Assembly (NCBI GenBank): GCA_020744225.1
Contig: JAGMWG010000006.1
Span: 1,178,001-1,242,000 of the forward strand
DNA: 64,000 bases
Direction of reading: 5' to 3'
From: Paraphoma chrysanthemicola
Taxonomy: Eukaryota; Ascomycota; Dothideomycetes; Pleosporales; Phaeosphaeriaceae
Shown here one piece after another: positions 54,562 through 64,000 of this stretch. Position 1 is the stretch's first letter; the number at the start of each line of letters is the position of its first letter. The position numbers and the translations under genes were made by a program. The notes beneath the pieces are model-generated. The model did no database searches, had not been told where the DNA came from, and was given only the letters and a program-made list of their open reading frames with translations.

Positions 54562-56814
54562 ATGAACCTCAGCCCGACTCAGTCCATCACGCCCAATGAC
54601 ATCTTTCCAGTCACGTCAGACCAGTCTGTCGGGACAAAAGTACGTTCGAGGAGACCTTGTGATCCTTGTCGCCGACGCAAATCCCGATGCGAAATCGCAG
54701 ATGGTAGCCCACCGTGCCTGCTATGTCGCTTCCATCGGCAAAATTGCACTTTCAATGAGGAACCGCAACCTCGAAAACGAAGAGCAACAGCTACAAATGA
54801 GGATGATCAGCCCACAATCCGAACGGATGTACGTAATATCCCCGATATGAAGTACGCCAGCCCCCAATCGCACGAGTCTTCAAAAATCAGGCAAGATGTA
54901 CCTATCGACGATTACGCGAACCTTAGGGGACCTTCACTCCTGAAGACGACTTTAGGGTTGCAACAGAATAGACACAGCCGCTTTGTTGGAAGTACATCTG
55001 TGTATGAGCCGACACTTCTAGATTTACGCAATGATGAAGAAGCAGACATTGCTGTTGGTGCGTCGGTGCTTCGGAGAGTGGACCTGCATGATACAGCATT
55101 CATACTTTCGCCTGATGCGGAAACCCAAAATCACCAAGACGATATCCATGACCTCGACGCCATCGAAACGATTGTTGCACCTCATGGTCAAGCCCTCATT
55201 TATCTGTACTTCCGCATTGTACATCCAAGCTTTCCCGTCCTACACAAGAAAGTGTATCTCGAAAAGTACGAGCGCACCCATCGGGAGTTTTCGCCACCGC
55301 TTTTGGCCGCAGTCTACCTGCTTGCACTCAACTGGTGGTCATATTCCAGCGAGCTAGCTCTGCTTCCAAAACCTGATGTCTCAAGATTGGAGAAGTTGGC
55401 CCTAAAGACGATGGGCAACATCGTGCATCGGCCGAAGCTATCCACAATTCAGGCAGGCCTGCTTCTACTCCAACGACCAGAGGGCGACTCGTGGGCTTTG
55501 ACATCACAGCTCGTCGGGCTAGGACAGGACTTAGGGCTACATCTAGACTGTACGCAATGGCGAGTGCCATCATGGGAACGCGGACTGCGAAAACGTCTGG
55601 CATGGGCGTTGTTCATGCAAGATAAATGGGGCTCTCTCGTGCACGGAAGACCTTCCCACGTCACTTCGTCTGATTGGGAAGTGCAACCACTAGGAGAGGA
55701 TGACTTTCCCGAGAACGCTGCTGATGAGGACGATGAAGATGGGAGTACCGAAGTTGAGAAGGGAAGAACGCTCTTCTGTGAGATGATCAAGCTCACAGAG
55801 ATATTGGCAAATATTTTATCGAGATTCTATACCTTGAGAGCGGAACATGAAGCTGCAAGACGCGCCAATGAAGGTGTACGGTGGGTACTCGAGATAGCAA
55901 AGCCTCTACAATTGGCTCTCCGGCAATGGTTCTCAAGCCTACCGGCTGTGCTTAAAATGGAGAATCTGGCCGCGCGCAAGCTATCTTCCACAGGTAAGCA
56001 ACTTTCATATGCAAACTCAAACTTGTGCGTCATAGCATATGCGAGTAACCAGAAACAAGTGCTGAAGCGATAGCCAGGTTATCTCCACCTTGGATACTAT
56101 GCCGTTGAAATGACCTTGCATCGACGAATCCTGCGCTCTCTATCTTCCGTCGACGACCGAGGTCTGAGATCCATTTGTCGCCAGGCAGCACAAGTACGAC
56201 TGAAGTCTGCCATGGATTTCGTCTCCAGCCTTCGCCCCGAACATCTTCAATCATTCTGGTATTCAGCGTCGAAGTATAATTTCGCACTAGTCGGAACCTT
56301 TATATCGCTACTCTGGGCAACGGCGACGACATCTGAAGAGGCAGACCTATACAAGAAAAGTCTCGATGAGTATCGATGGGTGTTGCGCTTGTCGTCGAAG
56401 TCTGCTGATTTTCTGGAGCGAGCGATTGGCGTGATGGCTGCATCGACCGGCGTACTGGTCAAGGCCATACCAGAACACCCAGAGGCTGATCGCATCTTAG
56501 GTCGGGCCTTGAAGCGAGCTGAATCTGAACCCACCACAATGTCAGAACACATCAGACACAACTCCCATGTCCCTTCACTGGCCTATCAATCTGAGTCAGA
56601 GATGCACGAGGAGACTTCGCCTGAAAATGCAGTCGGCGAAACGCCATCCGACAGCGGCGCCGGCGGACCAAGCTGGAATATCGAACACACTTGGTTCGGG
56701 GCAATTGGTGATGGAAGTGCTGCGTTCACAGGCCAGGACGAAGGTGGCATGTCCGATGCGTACCTGGGACTGAATGATGCACCTATCGAGTTTGACTACG
56801 GCCAGAACTCGTAG
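54562..56814 (+). CDS. Zn2Cys6 transcription factor, Dal81/TamA-like
   Basis: Exons 54562-55993 and 56078-56814 (84-nt intron) encode 722 residues. The zinc cluster is RPCDPCRRRKSRCEIADG then CLLCRFHRQNCTFNEEPQPRKR. The FHxQxCTF...PQPRKR tail is the form I associate with Dal81/TamA-type regulators of nitrogen catabolism. LGLQQNRHSRFVGSTS follows at about residue 135, then the Fungal_trans domain: YFRIVHPSFPVLHKK, SPPLLAAVYLLALNWWSY, TSQLVGLGQDLGLHLDC and RKRLAWALFMQDKWGSL. The intron was placed by restoring KLSSTGYLHLGYYAVEMTLHR. It lies 0.8 kb downstream of the permease, so it is a plausible local regulator of the hydrolase and permease. That role is inference. Confidence 0.82.
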
Positions 56815-57436
56815 TGCAAATTTGTGTTTGAGGAAATGAACGAAGTCCAGCCTGAGGATCTACATAATATAGTCGGAATCTTCAGATAGATGATTACCCC
56901 CATAAAAGCAAGTCCTTTTGTCCGCTGCTCGTACAGGTCGCCGAAGCAGTACCAAGCATTTTGAGTAAAGCTCTCTCGATAGCGTAGTCGAATCATGATG
57001 TGCATTACAATGTCTTTGAAGAAAAGGTCCACATGTGTACTCAGTCCAGGATCCTAGAAGTGCTATTTGTTAAGGGCGGAGAACACAAGACAACATCCAA
57101 ATCAAACATGGGGAAGGCTAGCACCAATGAATAGCCTTCATGCTTCGTATTTTCAAAGCCAACCATAACTACCCCGCGTAAGCCTTACGCCCCACTTGGC
57201 GACTGTTGGTCAGGCATCTTGAGCAGCACGCCTGATACTGTGCCGCATTATGCTATATGTACCAATCTGACCGCGGAGACACAACGCTCACGACACCTCC
57301 GAGTTACAAAAACCGATCTAGCCATATTTCCATCGCTAGCAGCACAAACCTCCGAAAACTCTCCATCAGCCTCCCAGAACAGCAGCGTCTCAAATCCTGC
57401 ACATAACTTCCAAAATCAACTTTCCAATTTCAAAGT
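56815..57436. other. Intergenic, no gene seen
   Basis: Downstream of the Dal81-like gene and upstream of the DUF4267 gene. Only short frames without features. Confidence 0.5.
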
Positions 57437-57832
57437 ATGTTCGAACACTTCTCCCCTCGCCATATCCCACCACTCCTCCTCGCCACAATCTGGACCATTG
57501 GCGGCACCATGTCGCTCACATCCGGCCCGGAAGCCGCCATCTTAACATTTGGCCTAACACCCAAAATCGCATCCTCGCCCGCCGCATGGCCGCTCATTAA
57601 GCTCGAAGGGTCGCGGATTACTACTATCGGATTGTCACTCTGGGGCATTTATCTCGGCGGCCATCTCGAGGCCATGGATACGCTGCTTGCGTGTGTGGGG
57701 TGGATGGCGGTGATTGATGGGGTGGTGTGTAGGAAGGATGGGGTGGAGGGGAAGGCGAGGGTGAGGGCGGGATATCAGGGTGTTGTTGCGGTTTGGGGGT
57801 TGTTGGGGATGACTTCTGGGAAGTATTTCTAG
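57437..57832 (+). CDS. DUF4267 small membrane protein
   Basis: An intronless 131-residue protein with four hydrophobic segments: PPLLLATIWTIGGTMSL, ITTIGLSLWGIYLGG, TLLACVGWMAVIDGVVC and GVVAVWGLLGMTS. The pattern TFGLTP followed by RITTIGLSLWGIYL, then a WMAVIDG-like helix, is that of DUF4267, a family of small four-helix membrane proteins of unknown function common near secondary-metabolism and stress genes. Its tail nearly meets that of the next, convergent gene (80 bp apart). Confidence 0.7.
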   Translation: MFEHFSPRHIPPLLLATIWTIGGTMSLTSGPEAAILTFGLTPKIASSPAAWPLIKLEGSRITTIGLSLWGIYLGGHLEAMDTLLACVGWMAVIDGVVCRKDGVEGKARVRAGYQGVVAVWGLLGMTSGKYF

Positions 57833-57912
57833 GTGCGTGGAGAGAGCTGAATCGGGACGGGGTGTTTGATGGGAAGTGATGATGAGATGTTGATCGCAGG
57901 TTTGATGTTTTA

Positions 57913-59945
57913 TTACCAGTTCCAGGACCCAGGCATCTTGCTTTTTGGTCTTTTTCGGCCGGCTCGGGCACGCTCTTTTCTGGCTTTGGTGGCTTCGCGG
58001 CGGGATCTACGCCTATTGCACTTCTCACCCTCACTGTACCCTGACTGCCAAGTGTCGATATAGTCAGCGGTGTAGAATGGCCACTCCAGCCACAAATCTC
58101 TGCTGTCCGCTCCTAATGAGACAAATTCTGACGCCAGTAGATATCCATGCTCCTGGGGATCGAAGACCCAGACCCATCTCAATGCCGAGTCCCCATCTTG
58201 TCGATATTCGACGACAATTTTTCGGCGTCTACTATCATTCCAAGCGTAATGTTTAAGCAGCCTATCTGGCAGATTCGCAAGCTCCATCTCGATACAAGCA
58301 TTGAACTCCAGGCCCAGCCTTTCTAACAGATCAATGAAATCTTTTCCAATTCTTTGGCTTTCGATTGACGTGGATTGATAGAAGAAAAGTGACTCAATGA
58401 GACCGATTTCCCCAGACATCAAGTGGCGTCGCATTTCTGCGTCTACAAGGCGGACAATTTGATCCGTGAGGGCGTCACCCATATCTTCCGTGTCCGCTGT
58501 CGTGCCATTACGGCAGTATCTGGCAACGAGTGTTCGCAACAACAGCGAGCGAAATATGACCCAATTAGTTCCGACGAATGTATTACCAGCGTTCATCCAC
58601 AACCATTCAATTGTGCCAACGGCCACATTAATTTGGAGAACATGGAGATCATCAAGCATATTCAAATCATGGCTCGCTTGATCTTCTAGTAACAAACAGC
58701 GGAATGTATCGATTTGATCTGTCTCGGATCGTCGCGTGAGCATGGGGTCCAGTGCCCGGATAAGTACCGATTCCTGGTAGAAATCCAGATCAGGGTGCAA
58801 TCCGTGCTGCACAAGTAGACGATAGAAATCAGCTCTATGAAACTGGGCTACTAACTACAGGTGCATCAGTACTACATCAGAGCGTCTTATGAATGGCTAC
58901 AAACATGTAATAATGACCTTCCATGACCGTCTCTCAAGAGGGGATGGAGTTGGCCAGAGCTTATTGTCTGTTGTATCTCCAAGATCGAGGCTGTCTTTAG
59001 AAGATCGTAATGCTCGGCTGTAAAGCCTTCAATGACAGGGTAGACCGTGAGTGAGGTTCCAATGCCACCATAAGGATATTTACGCGTCCACTGCAGTCCA
59101 AAGTTGAGTATCTTCCACTTAAGGAGCACATCACGTGTCTCAGAAATGACATCTTCGACTGAATCACTCATCTTATCTCCTCCTCGCGTCTTGTGTTGGA
59201 GATACCGAACGGTGACTCTTTGGTAGATGCCGACTCGTTCAAGCGATGAAGCTAGCCGGTACTGACGCGTGATAGGTTTGAGACCAGGGCTTTTGCTCCA
59301 AGACACCAGATCGCTATCGGAACATGAAGCTCCCTGTTCCAGAGCCGAAGCGAGGTATGGCTGTTCACTTGATTGCAAACATAATGTCATAAATGTCTGC
59401 TGATTCTCAAACAGCGCAGGGAGCGTCGTGATTCTGATGCGGGCCATATTAGTACGAAACAGCCAATGTTGTGGCAAGGCTCACAATATGCTCGTCATGT
59501 TCATTCCGAGTGCAGCATGTAAATGATCGATTTCCCGCTGTATCCTCGCCTCAAACGCTGCTATATCCTTCGTCTTGAACCCAAACCTAACATCCGCTTT
59601 CAGCCTCGTCATCGCCGAGCCAGCACCATTCCTTGGACTCTTGTATTTCTCTACGGCCTGCTCAAGCACCCGCAAGGCCTCTTCACAGCTTTTGAGGCTA
59701 TTGAAGATCGTCACCGACGGCGCAGGAAAGTGCTGTGTTTGAAGCGACGTCTGCTGCTTCATGACGTTGCGGACGTCTTCTAGGAGGTCGCGCAGGCGAT
59801 CAAGTAGTTCGGCGAGTCGTTGTAGTTCCTTGGTTGCGGCCTTCACGTCTCGTATGAATGCTCGGATCGTGCCGATGGATTCAAGAAGTTGGATCGAGAG
59901 GGAAGCAACGGCCATGCCGCTCGCGACGCCGGAGAGACCGTCCAT
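57913..59945 (-). CDS. Fungal_N (STAND-type N-terminal) protein with ankyrin-like segment
   Basis: Exons 59945-59485, 59433-58905 and 58854-57913 encode 643 residues. The N-terminus (MDGLSGVASGMAVASLSIQL, then KELQRLAELLDRLRDLL) matches the helical domain placed at the front of many fungal STAND/NLR-like proteins. Intron 1 (51 nt, TACTAAT branch) leads into LPALFENQQTFM. Intron 2 (50 nt, GTTTGT donor) restores DGHGRSLLHLVAQFHRADFY, an ankyrin-like repeat, followed by RLLVQHGLHPDL. No NACHT or NB-ARC ATPase motif is present, so the usual switch domain is missing. The C-terminus is basic (KARKERARAGRKRPKSK). A role in self/non-self or stress signalling is possible but unproven. Confidence 0.65.
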
Positions 59946-60945
59946 GATGTATAGAACACGAAAGAACGAGCAGCAACGCTAGTTAATTCGAGGTTAACTG
60001 GACACGGACGAGATCGAAGCAACGCTAGATAGTTCGAGGTCTTTTGGAGAGAATGAGGAACGATGGTAGCTGAACCTGAAGGGCACGAGGGCGGGCTGAA
60101 GTTCCTGAGAAGGGCGGGCTGAGGTACCTGAGGAGGGCGGGCTGAGGTTCGTGATGAGGTCCCTCGTTCAGCCTTGTGTGCACCCCCCGCACGAGGCTGA
60201 GTGTTCTGCACATGCATTGGATGCTGGACCTGCACCGCCATGCCGAGTAGGCAAAGTCCATGCGGCGTGACAGTAAAGAGGTATGCGCTGAATGGTCAGT
60301 CGAGGCTCAGGTAAGTTTGAGGACGGAGCAATGCGAAGCTGTAAACATATGTTGGTTAGAGCAAGTGAGGCGCGAAGGAGGAAGGAGTGGTACTCAAGAG
60401 TGTCTTGGCAATGTTCGAATTGGTACAGCACAACTACATCATATGCACAGGATCTGTTGTTGAACGTCCTTTATATAGTCATCCTCTTAAAATAACGAAG
60501 AAGGAAGTGATTCCGTCATTCTATACGCCATCTGCTCCATGCTTTCCTACCATGTCGAAACACATGAGTAACTCCAACCATGCAAATGTCCCGCTGTCGT
60601 CCATGCCACCTTTCCCCAGAAACATGACAGTCTCTCTTAAACGCAAAATATGGCAGCCCCGGCCAGGCTAGTACCTGGACCTATCAAAAGCATGAACATG
60701 GATTCGGCTAGCACCGATCCTCCTGAAAGGGGGTAATCTTTGGAGAAGTGAAAAATGCAGAAAATGCAGCAGAATTGTATGTAAGGATCAATCATGTACG
60801 ATCCAGAAGGTGCCAAAGGAGGCTTGTGTACAAATTTAGGCCAACATGGGACGGAGAGAGTCGATCAGACAGTCGTTGTAGTAGGCGTGGGATGCGATGT
60901 CGAAGTCATCACAAGAGCGATGCCAATTGCAATGAGGGCTGCGAG
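59946..60945. other. Intergenic region with tandem repeats
   Basis: Between the Fungal_N gene start and the last exon of the RING/LON gene. Contains the 23-bp repeats and a diverged pair of GCAACGCTAG-containing repeats near 59971-60035. Small frames here show no family features. Confidence 0.5.
60089..60157 (+). repeat. 23-bp tandem repeat, 3 copies
   Basis: Units at 60089-60111, 60112-60134 and 60135-60157 share GGGCGGGCTGA and differ at a few positions in the right half. GC-rich, upstream of the Fungal_N gene. Confidence 0.8.
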
Positions 60946-62924
60946 TCAAAGGATACTGCAAGCGTTGCTAGTGGACCTTGAATAGCTAGTCAGTACTTGG
61001 AAGAAGCGAGTTCTCGGTTCGGTAGCGAAAATAACTGGGAGGGATGTCACGAGCCACTATGCAAGGTCGTTTCGTCATCATTATCCATGATGCGGAAGTA
61101 ATGACCATAATCACAACGGGCCGTCCAATGCATGCACCGTCGATCGCCGTTGGAAGTGATGTGGGACGAGCGCTCGGACGTGGTTCAGGGACGAAGTTCG
61201 ACGGCGGAATTGCAGATCGACAACTGAAGGGGTAGGGAAAAATGGGGTACTCACCAACGCTGACCGCGGATCCGACCAATCCACGAGTACACGATCTTCA
61301 AACGCTCTCGCACGCGAGTAGTCTGTAAGAGAACATACTTTTCTTCCTCGACAATCGGTACGACTGACGCGAACCAATAAGGGAACAGTGCGGGGTCTTC
61401 TGGCGGTTCACCATAAACCTGAATGATACGTTCGCGCAGCCACGGGGCACTAGCCTCTCGCATCTCTCGAACGAACGAGGTGCAGCTGTCGAGTAGATGT
61501 TGTGTTGACAGCGCTTCAATGGCGATGTCATTAGGTAGTGGAGTTTGTGGACGCTCGCGGAAGAACATCTCCGCGTAGTCGCGTGCCATGGTCGTCTCGC
61601 GCTGCTCCGCGGCGCCTTCTTCTGCAAGCGAGACGTCCTCCACGCGCTCAACACGACCAACATTATATCCGTCGAGCATGCCATGGTCGCGAACCTTGAA
61701 GCGGCCGATGCCGCGGCTTTCGATGAAGCTGCGCCCGTCGCGGAGCAATTCGTAGTTGACAATTTCAAGTAAGGTACCATACTCCAAGAACGGGGTCGCA
61801 CCAAGAGAGCCTTGTGGTGCCGAAGTGCGGTTGTACATGACCATGCCGAACTGCTTGTTGCCTTCGATAACACGTCGCATCATCAAGCGGTAGCGGGGCT
61901 CGAAAACGTGGAGAAACGTTGGCATAGCCGGCAAAGATAGCGTGCAGATGAACAGGGGAGTGTTGAGTACGTTGTCTCCTGCCTGTTCTTCGGCTTTCAG
62001 AGCGGCTGCTCTTGCTGTGACGACTTCGGGACATAATCCATTGAGTAAAGAATTGAGTATGGCGTTGCCATTCTGGTTTTGCAACGAGGCCGGTAGATGC
62101 AAGTTCCTGCGGCAGAAGGGGCAAATGCTACTGTGGTCCATGACGCGTGACAGACATCGGCGACAGAATGTGTGCCCGCAGGTGGTTGTCGTTGGGTCCA
62201 GCATAAGGTTATAACACACTAGGCAGTCCAACTCTTTTTGTATAACGTCTTGTAATTGCTCGAGCAGAGCAACATCTAGCCTCTCGTAGGTGTCTCCATC
62301 ATGGGACATCGTCGTATACTGCACTTGGGAGCTATAGCGAAGCTTGCCCATTTGTGCTAAGGTGAAGGTGGACACGAGGCGCCCGCCATGCAGAATTTCG
62401 TGACTGCCTTTCTCCATCATTTGCTCTTTCTCCTCTGTCGATGTGTGCTCGCTTTCTTGCACCAATTCCTCAAGCAGAGTCGGTGTATCCTGGACGATTG
62501 GTGTGTGCTGCGCCATCTCCACTTGTATCAGCTCCATCAGTTTCGACAAGGTTACGTCCACGGAGCACTCTGCAGAAGCGTGCTCGGCCCCGCACCCCAT
62601 CAACGGACATGCGATACCGGTCAGCCGATCGGGTGTGTTTGGGTAGGATATATTCGTGCGCGGTTGGGGTGCTGGTAGACAGCCCCTGCAGACTGTATGA
62701 CCGCAGGGCAGCGTCACGGGCGACCGAAGCGGCAATGAACATCGTGGACACTGCACCAAACGGACCAGTTGTCTGGCATCGGTATGGGCGCGCAGGGCCC
62801 CAACTTCCGGAGACTCGGCTGGAGCTTCATCGTTGACCATGAAGGCTTCCAGCGATACTCGCGGTTCAAAGGAATGCTCAACGCTTTTGACGATAGAGCA
62901 CCCTTTCGTTCGTCGTCGATTCAT
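60946..62924 (-). CDS. RING-finger and LON substrate-binding domain protein (LONRF-like)
   Basis: Exon 1 (62924-61255) encodes 556 residues plus two bases. Two zinc-finger regions are seen: CPRCSLPLRSPVTLPCGHTVC near residue 60 and the RING CLVCYNLMLDPTTTTCGHTFC...CLSR...CPFCRR near 240-280. The LON N-terminal domain follows (LPAMPTFLHVFEPRYRLMMRR, GRSFIESRGIGRFKV, SAPWLRERIIQVYGEPPEDP). This order matches LONRF-type ubiquitin ligases. At the end the sequence is CGT-TG|GTGAGT, so read-through stops at once after W. A 278-nt intron (61254-60977, CTGAC branch, TTCAAG acceptor) would instead add STSNACSIL from exon 2 (60976-60946), a CAAX-type ending, for 566 residues. The second exon is the less certain part. 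Confidence 0.75.
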
Positions 62925-64000
62925 GTAGAATCTGTAACTCTATGGAGTGATGGCAGCTGGCACTGCCATGTACTGTCTCGAATCGTGGACTTGCTCGGCT
63001 CAAGTCGCGGTGGTTACAGGGAGGGGGCGTGCAAAGAGCCGGTCGGAAGGCGGTCCTAGGCTATTTGAGCGTGGTGAAGTCGACGATGGGAGGCAAGTGA
63101 GTGGTGAGACTTCAGCGGTGTCTGAGTGAGATGATCCGGCAGCCCAAGCGTGTCTTGTAGACCTCGGGGCTGATGCGGGACGGTTGGTGCGGGTGCTGAC
63201 GCAGGCACGGGTAAACGGTGGACGAGGAAACTTGAGCGAGCAAGTCTAACAGTCGGCTTCAAGTTTGGATAAGGCGTGTGGATGGTGGCGGAGACACGGG
63301 CTGGGCAGATGGGAATGAACGAAGCCAAATGGGAAGAGCCCGAGGAAGTAGAGGACTGAATCATGCGCGCGAGAGTGCAGAGGTCATCCATTGTGGATAG
63401 TTGTGGGATCGGCCGATCCAATCCAACAGCCTGGTGTTTCGTGCAGGCTGGGTTCCCGTTCAAGGCGAACCCGATCAATATGGACAAGTGTGGTCGCTTC
63501 CGAATCGACATTTTGCCCGCAAATCGAGGGTCTCACTAAGCCCTACTTGGAGATAGCAGTATAAAACTCGCACGGCCCTTCCGCAGCGCTGCCTGCTAAT
63601 CATCACGGCCTGGTCGCCTCCTCGGTCCAAGTGGGGGGCTCATATGCACCGCGGCAAGGGGAAGCGGCGGTTTGATATCGCCGCTGCATCTCGATGTGAT
63701 TTGCTCAATTGCTGCACAGTATTTGCTACCAATGGACCATTATCAGCATGCCCATGCCATGCCAAACCACTGCACGTCCAGTGACGGCCACGCTGCGTGC
63801 CGCGCGACCCAGTGTACTGTACCCGCTTGCGCTCGACGTATGCGGACGCTGCTGCGCGGCCTGTCCAGTCTGCGGTCCTCACCGGCTTCATGGAAAGTCT
63901 TGCACGCGTCATTGATGCATGTCGACTTCGAACCGCGCGGAGCCAATCAGACGGTCCACTAGCGCATGTCTTATTAAGCTTGTCAAGGCAGGTTGCGGGT
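62925..64000. other. Upstream region to window edge, no supported gene
   Basis: Promoter and leader of the RING/LON gene, then unassigned sequence. A minus-strand 151-codon frame (63056-63511) has an ATG but no recognisable domain. A TATAAAA-like motif at about 63561 is followed by a 46-codon plus-strand frame near 63643. None of these is convincing. Confidence 0.4.

Noticed and set aside
63056..63511. 151-codon minus-strand frame upstream of the RING/LON gene
   Set aside because: Pro/Ser/His-rich, no domain, no splice link to the downstream gene; probably leader or chance.
1..64000. Transposons, CRISPR arrays, rRNA
   Set aside because: No transposase or reverse transcriptase motifs, no long terminal repeats, no regularly spaced repeats and no rRNA-like stretches were seen.

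Overview
The window comes from a filamentous ascomycete (Pezizomycotina). The evidence is many short GT-AG introns (about 45-80 nt) with CTAAC/CTGAC branch sites, four Zn2Cys6 transcription factors, DUF1765, DUF2458, DUF4267, EthD and Fungal_N families, and about 50% GC. Gene content fits Dothideomycetes best, but that is inference. Gene models were built by hand from both strands. Exon joins were accepted only when splice sites, reading frame and protein family agreed. They give about 32 protein genes and about 66 introns. No transposon, CRISPR array or rRNA was seen.

Layout. 1-4260: end of a DUF1765 gene, then a Zn2Cys6 regulator. 4678-6874: a small cysteine-rich protein and a secreted rhamnogalacturonan acetylesterase. 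7070-10672: an SDR enzyme divergent from a Zn2Cys6 regulator. 10878-14376: a SET protein and the TFIIIC subunit Tfc6. 14691-17169: a doubtful small spliced gene and an F-box protein. 18594-20661: an Sfl1-type HSF-domain regulator. 21460-31015: wall protein, DUF2458, COX14-like, small membrane, RRM, myristoylation-motif and coiled-coil proteins. 31847-36064: eIF3 subunit L, EthD protein and a nitrilase-fold amidohydrolase. 36379-39422: a Zn2Cys6 regulator and an NmrA-like reductase. 40156-43621: an RRM protein with a 10-nt exon, divergent from BCS1. 44128-47500: an OPT oligopeptide transporter. 47767-48490: two tRNA-like loci with very long introns.

48703-56814 looks like a small nitrogen-scavenging cluster. 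It holds an intronless fusion of an isochorismatase/biuret-hydrolase-type domain to an allophanate-hydrolase-type amidase, a divergent NCS1 nucleobase/ureide permease, and a Zn2Cys6 regulator whose zinc cluster resembles Dal81/TamA. A coherent reading is uptake of a ureide-like compound, stepwise release of ammonia by one bifunctional enzyme, and local control. The permease is intact across 11 exons except for a single in-frame TAG in exon 9. 57437-62924 holds DUF4267, a Fungal_N/ankyrin-like protein and a RING/LON-domain protein whose last intron decides whether a CAAX-like C-terminus is made.

The most notable points are the ureide cluster with its interrupted permease, the paired tRNA-like loci, three GC-AG introns (one facing a competing GT donor inside an HSF domain), B-box-like sites upstream of TFC6, and a perfect CGG/CCG palindrome upstream of the NmrA-like gene.
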